Assembly (NCBI GenBank): GCA_030248065.1
Contig: JASAMV010001101.1
Location: 27,452 to 91,451, forward strand
DNA length: 64,000 bases
Reading direction: 5' to 3'
Source of the DNA: Rhynchonema sp. JSB1_4
Taxonomy: Eukaryota > Nematoda > Chromadorea > Monhysterida > Xyalidae
Made by a program: the position numbers and the translations under genes. This document shows positions 25,301 to 34,602 of this stretch, one piece after another (the first letter of the stretch is position 1; each line of letters begins with the position of its first letter). The notes beneath the pieces were generated by a model, which saw only the letters and a program-made list of their open reading frames with translations, searched no databases and was not told where the DNA came from.

Positions 25301-28300
25301 AAGTGGCCTGAGTGCCGTACAGTTGCCAGCGACGCTTGTACACTGCGTTAGTACAGAATCGAACCATGCTCATAAACTTGGGCAGCATGCCTATAATTTT
25401 AGTTCAATTCAGTTACACAACAAAGGATCTGTTGATTGAACAAAAAAACCACCAGTGTAAGTCCAGTAGGGCAGGAATAGGTATGGCACAGCGCCTTGCA
25501 TGAGAAAAGCCATGTCCATGTATTTCATTGACGTTACGACTGTTATCGGTTCAGTCCATTGAATCGTATTCGCTCTTTCGAAAATCTTCTCACAGCTTAA
25601 ACCAACGGGAATGACTGTCATAACAACACAGTGCACAATGGAAGCAGCTTTTCTCCACGGCTTGTTCGCTTGATAGTATTGCTGACCACCCAAAGTCACC
25701 AGAAATAAAAGCGAAGGTAGAATCAGGATATCAAGGTTGCGCTTCGCCGTCTTACGGGCCATCATCATGTCATGTCATGAAAGCTACCAAAAAGATGGTA
25801 TGTACAAAACATCAATTTCATCATTGTGATTGTGACGGCGGTCATAGTGTAATTTGAAACCGCCTACCACTATTCAAAGCTTTCAATACAAGTATACAAT
25901 TTTTCATCGAGTTTGTTTACTGTCAGCTTACGCAGATCCAATTGATGCAGTGTGCTTGTGTTTCAATTATGTCCGTGACTTGCACACCGTATTCTTGACC
26001 GGCATCAAAGCTTCGCACGTTCATGGTTGTAAATATCGGTTAGATTCTCAAACGTCAATATTTTGAACGCTTCGATGTCAGCCTTGTTGATCAGTTGTGC
26101 CAAAAGACTCAAGTAAGTCACCAGAAATGATGTTGCCTGAAATAAGGGTCCAGGAGACTTATCTTGTGGTCATGTATGTCAAACTGTGAAACCTAACCGC
26201 TAATAGGACGACCTTATTGACAGGACCCAATCCACATAAGTTGATGCTGTCGGCATGTTCGGCTTGCTTTGTGAATGCAACAATCATGTCCTGAATAACA
26301 TAAATAGCTTTCGCTCAGTTAAAGGGGCTCCGCCATATATACGCGACCGAAACCAATCTCAATGCAACTTGGCACCGTAAGTCGGCTTGGTCCAAAACAC
26401 TCACGGCCAAGAAAATTTTTCCCCATATCAACTCCCTGTCTGAGCCAGGAGGGCTAAAAGGTAAAAAATTTTGACCCTACCTCAGCACCTTGAAATTAAA
26501 ATATCTTTCTGTTTCGCATATTCTTTGTGTGCAGTTTGTTCACAAATTTTTCATAAACGCCTTGGGTCTAATTTAGAACCATATTCACTTTTTTGGCACT
26601 ACCACAGCTCGCGCTATTTTGCCAAAACCACGGAAATTTTCAAAAAAAAAATTCCGTTGTATTTTCCGGTCATATAGAAAGCACACAGAGTTTTTATATA
26701 AAGTAGGCAAGAAAGCCCGTATATCATGCTATTCAGGCGATCAATGACTAATTTTCCACCGCAGATAAGTTTCGACAAAAGCTCGCTCAACTGTGGTGAA
26801 CCTCAACTTTTTTGCCATTTTCTGTGGATCCCAAGCACACTTCTATCTCATATGTTCCTATTTTAGTAACAATGTACCGAGGTGTTATATGGCACGCTAG
26901 ATAGTAAAAATATAATTGTTGTTAATTATGTGCAAATCTGGGTTGGTCCAGCTGCATCCCTGGAGGTACGAGCCATAAACGAATTTTACACAAAATTCAT
27001 AATTTTAGCAAATTTTCACTTCCGTCATATTTTTAGCCTATCTATAGTTGGGTAGGGTTTGTGGCTTTTGCTGTCCGATGAAGCCCAAACGTTATTGTTG
27101 TTTATAGATCAAAATTCAAAACTGTATCTCTAACGTATCTTGAGAAAAATCGTGTTAATTGAGGTCCATGCGTTGGACTTGGAACTACAACCGGGCTTAC
27201 AACAGGACCAGCGTCTGCGGTGCCTTCACTTAACATGATTTTTCTCAGGATACGTTAGAACTAGAATTTTGGATTTTGATCGATAAACAACAACAACGTT
27301 GGGGCTTCATCGGACAGCAAAGGCCACAAATCCGTCACAAATGTAGGTAGGCTAAAAATATGACGGAAGCGAAAATTTGCTAAAATTATGAATTTTGTGT
27401 AAAACTCATTTATTGCTCGTACCTCCAGGGATGCAGCTGGATAAACCTAGATTTGCACATAATTAACAACAATTATATTTTTACTATCTAGCGTGCCATA
27501 TATCACCTCGGTACATTGTTACTAAAATAGGAAAATATGAGATAGAAGTGTGCTTGGGATCCACAGAAAATGGCAAAAAAGTTGAGGTTCACCACAGTTG
27601 AGCGAGCTTTTGTCGAAACTTATCAGCGGTAGAAAATTAGTCATTGATCGCCTGAATAACATGATATACGGGCTTTCTTGCCTACTTTATATAAAAGCTC
27701 TGTGTGCTTTCTATGTGACCGGAAAATACAACGGAAAATTTTGTTTCGAAAATTTCCGTGGTTTTGGCAAAATAGCGCGAGCTGTGGTAGTGCCAAAAAA
27801 GTGAATATGGTTCTAAATTAGACCCAAGGCGTTTATGAAAAATTTGTGAACAAACTGCACACAAGGAATATGCGAAACAGATCGATATTTTAATTTTAAG
27901 GTGCTGAGGTAGGGTCAAATTTTTTTACCTTTTAGCCCTCCTGGCTCAGACAGGGAGCTGATATGGGAAAAAATATTCTTGGCCGTGAGTGTTTTGGACC
28001 AAGCCCACTTACGGTGCCAAGTTTCATTGAGATTGGTTTCGGTCGCATATATATGGCGGAGACCCTTTAAGGTTCGCTAACATTTATGGAACGCACTCTA
28101 GTTCTCATGTTCAACCACTGCGTTCGACAACGACTCAGTATCTTGGCCGTATCTCTCACCTGAATGGCTGAAATATATGAAGACGACAAGTTTGACAAAC
28201 TCAAAAAAATTGCTTCAAGATCCGTACTCACATCTTGGTTCAAATTCGCCAAGAACCAGGTAATGAACAAGAATGTGCCGCTCTCCTTCACAACTAAAGC

Positions 28301-31300
28301 ACTGAAATAGCCTGCGTAGTCTGCTGGGGCAATGATCACCAAGTAGCAGGACAACAGTGCACTGAGTAGCGACTGTCCTAGTGTAATTGTCAAGTACGCG
28401 GAGCAAGTCTCATCGAGAAATTGCAACACGTTCAGCAGATCAAAGTGGGTGTCGTACAAGTCACTAATGAGCTCTAATTGCTCGCTGTCTGTGTTTTGAC
28501 GTTTTTGGACATGGTGTTCCAGATCTTCGTTGAGTTTCCTGACTGCAGACCGAGTTAACGCAACCAAAATCATGATATCGAAAGGATAGATTGTGGCTGA
28601 CACGGCACATATCAACACAACTGACTGAACGCCCACACAAGGAAACAGGTCATGTACAGCACAATGGCGCTTTGAATTATGTACAAGGACCACAGGCTGC
28701 GATGTCTCGTAAGAGCTTCAACTCTTGTTTCCATGAACTGCATGAAGTTCGGCAGAAGTCCTGCAACGTGTCAGGTTGTTGTTTGTCTCATAATGGAATA
28801 ACACACCTAAGTAACCTTTATAAGTCCAGTAAGGCAGGAAAGCGTATGGTGTGCTCATAATCGTGAATGTCAGAACATCGATGAATTTCATCAACGTCAA
28901 TGCGCTCGTTGGTTGCTTCCAATTGATGATGGGCATCAAATGCAGCAGTTTCGTGCCGAATAATACGACCGGAATGGCAGTCGTCAGTAAACATTGTAAT
29001 GCTGCTCCAATCTTGTGCCAAAGCTGGCGAGGTCGGTAGCGCTGGTGACCACCCAATACGACCAGGAACACAATGCATGGAAGAATCACTCGGTTTATTG
29101 TTTGAATTGCCATGGCGTGCTTGAAGACGTTCTGTTAGAACTCAACAAACGCATTAAGAGATGCAAACCTTATATTCACCAGCTTAACCGTTGTTCGTGT
29201 AAAAACGTGCAAAATAAACACGATTTTTTAATTTTAATCGGGAGCATCCTAGTCCATGTGGTTTGCTAGACGTCACAAAAGAGAATTGAATCACGCGTGT
29301 CCCGCCATAATGTCTTCAATGGACGCGTTGCCGTACGCTTGGGTGTCAACCGGCATGAACTGAGCCAGCAGCGTTAGATAAGTCACAATAAGCGAGATGG
29401 CCTGGACAAATACATACATAGTAATCCAGTTTTATTTTTTAATAGGGGCTGGCAAATACAATATTACCGTCAGAATTAAACCCTTGTTTACTGGGCCGAA
29501 CCCGTATAAATTGATGCCCTCTGCATGTTCTGCCCGCTTAGTAAACGCCATGATCAGCTGCGTGGCCTGGGACAATAATTCTTGTTTACTTATGCTTTCT
29601 AACGTACATATGTAAAGGTGGTACAGAAAACAAACTCTGGGGCTCGCATTCAGCCACATTGTTTTACATTGCGTCAGCAATGGAGCAGTAGCTTTGATCT
29701 GAAAGGAACACACCATTATGCGCTTCAGATGAATGCGGCAAATATTCAATGGAAACTAACGGTTTCATCCAAACAGGACAGCTTCCAGATTATGATAAAG
29801 AACAGTCCGCCGTAAGTAATTGCCACCGACGCCACCCCATCAAAGCTCCCCGAGATGATGCTGCCATATAACATTAACACCGTGATCAGAAGCACGAAGG
29901 TTAAACTGATTGCCAAGTATGGGGAACAGTGTTTGTCGAGGAATTGTAAAATGTCGCACAAGTGAGAGTGACGCGAATACAAACGGCTGAATTGATCAAT
30001 TTGATCACCGAGTGGAATATCAGCCACGTGGCGGCCACTTTCACACTCTTGTATCGAACGTGGGGGATCATGGCAAAATAGTTCAATGCCTTTGTGCAGC
30101 TCGATTAATCCATATCGGATTGGCTCAATAAGCATAAAGATACAAAAGACATAGATGAGCTGCAAGTATTGGAGTGCAGTCACAATGAGGCCTAGACCGA
30201 CACTGCCATACATCGCTGCTAGTGATAAGAACGCGAGGTCCTTCATGACCCAAAGTGTTTGTGAAGTGATCCAGTATATGATGAGAGCAAAGCCAGCGAG
30301 TTGTGTGCCGTACAACCACCACCGGTGCTTGTGCGCTGCATGTGTCACTGGCTCGGCCATTGCCAAATAGTTGGCTAACATTCCTGCAAGACAGGAGGAA
30401 CACAGAAACAGACCTGGCTCGCACAGAAACAAGGCCTGACTAGGGATCGGAAGATATATCGGGTATCGGCATGTTTTTCCAACTTATCGGGTATTACACT
30501 TTTCGCGATTGAAAATCGGTTCTCAAAAACAGCTCTGCAGATATTCATTGTTGTGCGAACAGAAAAAATTTAAAATGTGTGTGGGAGCTAGCTATTTGCA
30601 CGTTGCATGACACAACCACAGGGCACGATTTTTATGAAAAAAAATTGTTGCGCGCACCGCGCAGTACTCAATGGCCATCTCAAAAATCCACAGCGACGTT
30701 TGCCAAAAATCTTTGTTTTGGTATAAAGGCGGTGTTTTTATTGGTATTTTGGCACTTCGGGTATCGGGTTTTTTTTGAAGTGTCGGCTTTTTTCATGAAC
30801 TATCGGGTATCGGCATTTTCAAAGTATCGGCTATCGAGTATCGGCATACCCCCCGATACCGATCCCTAGACCTGAATCGAATTATTCTCTTTGTCAGTGT
30901 ATAACATTTGCATTGTACGATGTCACATTCATTTCAATTCACTTACCGTTGTACATCCAGTACGGAGCAAACAGAAATGACACCGGAATCTGCGTGTACG
31001 AGACCAAATCAGCCGCGTTAAATATCGCAATTAAAAATGTTGCACCAGGCCCGGACCATTCGATTTTGCTCAATAGTTCAATGTCTTTCGCAATTACTAA
31101 ACCAAGGGGCATAACACCAGTCAAAATGCATCGAATGAACAACCAAATTTTCTCCCGCAGTGTACTAGGAAAGGAACTTGGATGTCCTCCTATTACTCGG
31201 AGATAGAAAATGCATGGCAGCAAAATGCGTTGAAGGGATTGTTTAGCAGACATTTCTTTAGTTTAGTGTGTTTCTGGGCAATACGTCGTGTATACGTTGT

Positions 31301-33989
31301 TATTGGCGCGAAAAAGCTTACAGCTCGAACACAAATTTCAAGGTTTACGTAAAAGGTCTCGAAGACCGAACCGGAGAACATAGATCAAATTTCATGGTAA
31401 TTTCAGGACGAAAAATGTACATGTACCATATACAAAGCATCAATTGAGATTATGTATGATGTTTGCTCAACCAGCCAGTCTGCTGAGTTGGCTCTTACAT
31501 GTGTTTGAAATGAAATCACTCTTCGAATGCCGCGGCTATCTCGACCTCTGTCATGTTACTAGTAGTAGAACTAATGGATTGTGGATCACTCAGCTGGGCC
31601 AGCAATGTCAAATAAGTGACGATGAACGATAAAGCCTGCAAACCAATTGAAATCGTAGCACAGCACATGCAGCAGGTCAAAATTGGACTTGTAGTCCGCC
31701 TACCGTTAGGATTAAGCCCTTGTTCACTGGTCCGAAACCACAGAGATTTATGCCCTCGACATGCTCGGCCTGCTTCGTAAATGCAACAATGAGTCGGTTG
31801 ATCTGTAAGAGAACGTTGCAAATACAAACAGAGCAACCACATAAGAAGATACTGTTCTATACCTCACGGTCATCGCTCAACCAAAGGCGTTCGCATCTGC
31901 TGAGAAGTGACGCTGTGCCATTAATCTAAATAAAGACTTGTTACGTCTGATGGTTGTGTGAAAGCCGTAGTTTATGAATAGAACTTACATCTTCGTGAAG
32001 GCATGCGAGATACCAAATAATGATGAATAATAGTCCTCCGTATACAAGCAGCACTGTGAAGAAGTTTGCTAAGCCGTAACCGACGACAATAAAGATAAAC
32101 AGCAAGATTACCACAACGAAAATCTGTGAGGTGAGACTCAACGCCAAATACAAGGAACATGTTTGGTCCAGTAATTCCAACACGTCGCAAATCTGCGCAT
32201 GGCGGTCATACAAACGCTTCAGTTCGTCGAAATCTGATTTGATTGTGGGCTTGTGCGGTTGAGGGAAGCGGTCTGATTGGGCTGCCTTCTCGTGGCCAGA
32301 CTTTAGTATTTCAATTTCGGCATGCAAGTCCTTTAATGCCAGCCGTACGGCTTCGGCCAGCATCGTAATCGTTATCGGATAGGGGACAGTCAAAAATAAT
32401 ATGACGAACGCACAAAGCCCAAACGGCAAATTTCCGTACATTGTGAAGAATTTTAAGTTGGCGACATCATTTATCATCCAAGAAAACTGCTGAACGCCCC
32501 AGAAAATATGACAGATGAATGCAAAAGCCTGTACAGCATACAATCGCCAACGGTATTTGTGCACAGCTTGAGTAAATGGCTCCATCATACGCATGTAATT
32601 GGCCAATAGACCTGAAATTTCGGTCACTAAAGGAGTTCTATCTTCGGCTTCTTTGTGGGTTGCAGCCGTGGTCAACGAAGTTATCAGCATTATGTATTGA
32701 CAAAAAAACTGAAAGCAAAATGATGTGGTACCTTTGTATGCCCAGTAGGGGACGAACATGTACGTGAACAGCGTGGCACCCATGGTGGTCATATCAATGG
32801 AATGAAACGCTGTGGTCAATCGTGGGCCAGCCAAATCCGCTGTTGCAATGTGCTCAGTCAGTTTGACAACAGCAAACCCAACAGGGACACAAGTAAAGAC
32901 AATGCACTGCGCAAGTGCCATTGCTTTTTGCCATGGCTTGATCGGGCGGTGGCGTTGATGACCGCCTATGATACGAAGGTAGAGCAGACTTGGCCATAGT
33001 GCCCAGTCCAGAGAGGACTTGGAGACGGGGCTCATTGTTGTCGGTCACTTTCCTTGCTAGAGGCTGGCATTTTATTCCAAGCAGCAATTCTTCAGTGCTA
33101 TTCAACTTTCACATTTAGTAGTAGTAGTAGTACTTTTTTTCGTTTCAGACACGAAAAGGGTAAACATCAACAACCGCTCGAGGCGTGACAGTAACGATGA
33201 ATACCTACGTGTTTACAATTTAGCCGGCACAAATTACATAAAGAGTTAGAGTCATTTCAACGACTTGGATTCTGCTTACAGTTCGTTGCACCTCCGGGCG
33301 ACATGACTACATAAACAATTTAGTTCACATTGAAACATGACAACACGCTCGCTGGATACGCATCAGAGCATTAACATGACATCCACCCAGTAGATTACGG
33401 TATGATGTCGGGCAGATACGCGCGTGATCGGTAGTAGAAACGTGAAGAGTGTCCATACCAGCCAGCAGTAATGTCATTTGGAAAAAATGTGTCTAAAACG
33501 TGTGTCTAATCCTTCACCTTATTTTTCAGCCTTCATATGGCGAGATGGTGGCGTGCGACAGCGGCGAGGTGAGATCAAATGTCATTCGGTACTTGTAAAG
33601 TCGCTTACGCTTGTTGTGCATGTGGTGGTGTTTGTAGCGTGTCATTTGGGGGCTGACAAGTCATAAAGTCAGTGAAAGAAAAAAGTTTTTCCGTTTCTAC
33701 GGAACGAACTGTTGAGCGAAAAAGTCGAAAACAGATAATATAAAAAATTGTTATCTCGATTTTACAAAGGCATTTTAGAAGCACACGGCAGTTAAAGATA
33801 ACCCATCTAGACTGTCCTGAGTCTTTTCAGTGTCCATTCGAATGGTTCCACTACGAATGCGTTGGTGTGACACATCCACCTCGAGGCAAATGGATCTGTC
33901 CACATTGTGCCGAATCGATGAAACGCCGCAAACAGAGCACATCAAGCAATCCGGCTGATTCCAGTGGCAGTTTTGTGGATGTTGATTGA
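19342..33989 (+). CDS. ING3: Inhibitor of growth protein 3 homologue, with a receptor cluster nested in an 11.8-kb intron
   Basis: ING3 is a nuclear subunit of the NuA4/TIP60 acetyltransferase complex; its PHD finger reads H3K4me3. Thirteen exons: 19342-19369, 19432-19503, 19585-19685, 19743-19905, 20263-20307, 20367-20438, 20501-20682, 20910-21047, 21129-21217, 21310-21440, 21497-21681, 33530-33568, 33831-33989. They sum to 1404 bases, giving 467 residues. The N terminus (MLYLEDFLE, PQDLRDRFTELRTLDLEVQ, LELEADSPGLTEVLER) is the ING3-type dimerisation domain. The middle is Ser-rich and ends in an acidic block. The PHD finger starts with WCICQQ at 21661-21681 and resumes after the large intron with PSYGEMVACDSGE, then CPFEWFHYECVGV and WICPHC, supplying the zinc ligands in order. 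Introns 11 and 12 are both phase 0. Introns elsewhere in the gene are 57-357 bases, so the 11848-base intron 21682-33529 is exceptional. Confidence 0.92.
21915..23372 (-). CDS. Gustatory-receptor-like seven-transmembrane protein Gr1
   Basis: This is a probable ligand-gated chemoreceptor of the insect-type gustatory receptor superfamily, in the plasma membrane. Five exons: 23372-23069 (or from the Met at 23366), 22993-22404, a short exon near 22320 starting VKATAIILSK, one at about 22192-22100 (DVMIGFSKQAEHAQGINLCGLGPINK), and a last one ending at 21915 (ATSFIITYMTLLAQIG). Several long hydrophobic segments are visible (for example IILLIMPCLLFLLILGG near the start). The last span has the TYxxLLAQ form of the family's TYhhhhhQF signature. 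The total of about 400 residues is normal for the family. The stop is directly followed by AATAAA-type sequence. It lies wholly inside ING3 intron 11, antisense. The exact donor of exon 3 is not settled. Confidence 0.75.
23614..23940. mobile_element. TIR element with GGAAATATTTCCGG palindromes, copy 1
   Basis: The ends are AGGGCGGAGTTAGGTTGAA and TCAACCTAAGTCCGCCCT. The interior is a series of TCCGGAAATATTTCCGGA palindromes and is non-coding. A second copy is at 56486-56664. A TA precedes the left end, so a TA-targeting MITE is the likely class. It lies between Gr1 and Gr2. Confidence 0.75.
23941..24266. other. Interval between the MITE and the end of Gr2
   Basis: I see no gene, RNA or clear repeat here. 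It is presumably the 3' flank of Gr2, which is transcribed toward it. Confidence 0.4.
24267..25768 (-). CDS. Gustatory-receptor-like seven-transmembrane protein Gr2
   Basis: This is a paralogue of Gr1 with the same exon plan. Exon 1 starts at 25768 (MMMARKTAKR, then LILPSLLFLVTLGGQQ) and ends with the motif VPYLFLPYWTYTG. The large exon starts at about 25391 (MLPKFMSMVRF) and ends at LACLDEN. A short exon encodes IKETAIVLSRSRSLW (about 24693). The penultimate exon contains AEHAEGINLCGFGPVNK (about 24555-24480). The last exon has the ITYMTLIAE signature and ends at 24267. Like the other copies it is predicted to have an inside N terminus and seven spans. It lies antisense in ING3 intron 11. 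The predicted length is near 400 residues and no break was seen. Confidence 0.73.
26005..29113 (-). pseudogene. Gustatory-receptor-like gene Gr3, probably broken, with a 1.7-kb foldback element in its intron
   Basis: This is a paralogue of Gr1. Exon 1 (29113 to about 28806) is intact (MAIQTINRVILPCIVFLVVLGGH...). In the large exon the frame runs LLPNFMQFME to FLVWAFSQLC and stops near 28622. The homologous sequence continues in another frame from VVLICAVSATIYPF. Compared with Gr1, about 19 residues between the two hydrophobic segments are missing, so a deletion has broken the frame. The rest is well kept: LANLNQ, then VRDTAKILSRCRTQW in an exon ending at 28097, DMIVAFTKQAEHADSINLCGLGPVNK (from 26290), and TSFLVTYLSLLAQL in the last exon. 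The intron 26291-28096 is only about 58 bases once the foldback element is removed, matching its paralogues. An assembly error in the deleted segment is the alternative. Confidence 0.7.
26323..28066. mobile_element. Foldback (long inverted repeat) element at a TTAA target, inside a Gr3 intron
   Basis: The element is a near-perfect palindrome with arms of about 845 bases (26323 to about 27165, and about 27222 to 28066) around a spacer of about 55 bases. Both ends carry AGGG(G/T)CTCCGCCATATATA inverted. Each is flanked by TTAA (26319-26322, 28067-28070). The arms are so alike that the same nonsense open frame of about 70 codons appears mirrored at 26471-26677 and 27682-27918. No transposase is encoded. 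A TTAA target is typical of piggyBac-type transposition, so a non-autonomous relative is likely. Low arm divergence implies a recent origin or correction between arms. Confidence 0.85.
29291..31253 (-). CDS. Gustatory-receptor-like seven-transmembrane protein Gr4
   Basis: This is a paralogue of Gr1 with the same five-exon plan. Exon 1 is 31253 to about 30947 (MSAKQSLQRILLPCIFYLRVIGGH, ending APYWMYNG). The large exon starts near 30386 (MLANYLAMAEPV) and ends at LSCLDET. The next exon is IKATAPLLTQCKTMW (about 29700-29645). Then comes ATQLIMAFTKRAEHAEGINLYGFGPVNKG (about 29567-29470). The last exon has the LIVTYLTLLAQF signature and ends at 29291. The frame is open throughout. Its first intron (about 30387-30946) is long because it contains a hAT-like MITE at 30441-30868. 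It lies antisense in ING3 intron 11. Confidence 0.75.
30441..30868. mobile_element. hAT-like MITE (TAGGGATCGG family) in Gr4 intron 1
   Basis: The ends TAGGGATCGG and CCGATCCCTA are the same as at 15576-16322. The flanks GGCCTGAC and GACCTGAA agree at 6 of 8 bases, as for an older duplication. The arms repeat TATCGGGTATCGG. The middle contains a GCGCGC hairpin near 30650. Confidence 0.75.
31516..33035 (-). CDS. Gustatory-receptor-like seven-transmembrane protein Gr5
   Basis: This is the outermost paralogue, closest to the 3' end of the ING3 intron. Exon 1 runs from 33035 (MSPVSKSSLDWALWP, LRIIGGHQRHRP) to VPYWAYKG near 32732. An intron of about 120 bases happens to stay open in frame. The large exon starts near 32612 (LLANYMRMMEPF) and ends LACLHED near 31990. 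The third exon encodes INGTASLLSRCERLW (about 31926-31868). The fourth has FTKQAEHVEGINLCGFGPVNKG. The last has FIVTYLTLLAQL and ends at 31516. No disabling change was seen. The loop between the middle spans is longer than in Gr1 (KSGHEKAAQSDRFPQPHKP). Confidence 0.75.
33036..33529. other. Remaining 3' part of ING3 intron 11
   Basis: It contains a short (AGT)n microsatellite at about 33116-33131 and no recognised gene. It would include the Gr5 promoter (antisense) and the ING3 acceptor ATTTTTCAG at 33521-33529. Confidence 0.5.
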
Positions 33990-34011
33990 TTGATAGAATA
34001 TTGATTGATGA

Positions 34012-34365
34012 TTCAGCCACGAACTCATGAGACGACTTTTTTTGAAATTGGCTTGTGAGGATCCAACAATGTTCCGGTTCCACGTATTTCGGAAATCAAA
34101 GAAAGAGAAACGCACGTATTTTTTAAAAAAACGCTCTCCACCTCGGTGCGTAAATTCCCTTTTAACTCTCAAAACATTTGTGTGTTGAACGACGTTGCTG
34201 TTCGCGCAAGCACGCAGCCAATTGAGGTCAGCCAGCTGAAACTTGTCATCATCTCCCTCGGCCAATCTCTTTCTTTTGTTTGCAAAAACACGTGTATCTG
34301 GAGCATTTTTGAATGCGGCCAAGCAAGCTTCAAAAAAGTCGTCTCATGAGCTGGTGGCTGGACTG
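34012..34365. mobile_element. Mariner-like MITE, copy 2, just after the ING3 stop
   Basis: It is homologous to 14204-14467 over both ends and the interior (TTGAACGACGTTGCTGTT, GGTCAGCCAGCTG) with about 95 extra bases on the left side. The ends read CAGCCACGAACTCATGAGACG and CGTCTCATGAGCTGGTGGCTGGACTG, followed by TA. Because it starts about 20 bases after the ING3 stop codon it probably supplies part of the ING3 3' untranslated region. Confidence 0.7.
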
Positions 34366-34602
34366 TACTCGTAGTTTGTATATATTTTGATAATATTCTG
34401 CCAAGTTTTATGCATTTTGAACACAATAAAAGGAAAGTCTGTATTCGATATGGTTGGTTTTGAGTGGTTCATGGATAGTTCTTTTCAAGAAGCGATTGAC
34501 CACAAGTCTATTGTTATCTGTCTGTTTTACACATGCACAATTCCGGATAATACTGTCAGATTCGGACTGCTATGCTAACTGTTTACATGTCGAAAGGTCA
34601 AA

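Noticed and set aside
26471..27918. Two similar open frames of about 70 codons facing each other
   Set aside because: They are mirror images produced by the arms of the foldback element. They have no membrane, zinc or enzyme motif and no sign of purifying selection.
26005..29113. Reading Gr3 as two separate receptor genes divided by the palindrome
   Set aside because: Each half lacks exons that the other half supplies, and the intron length without the element equals that of the paralogues.
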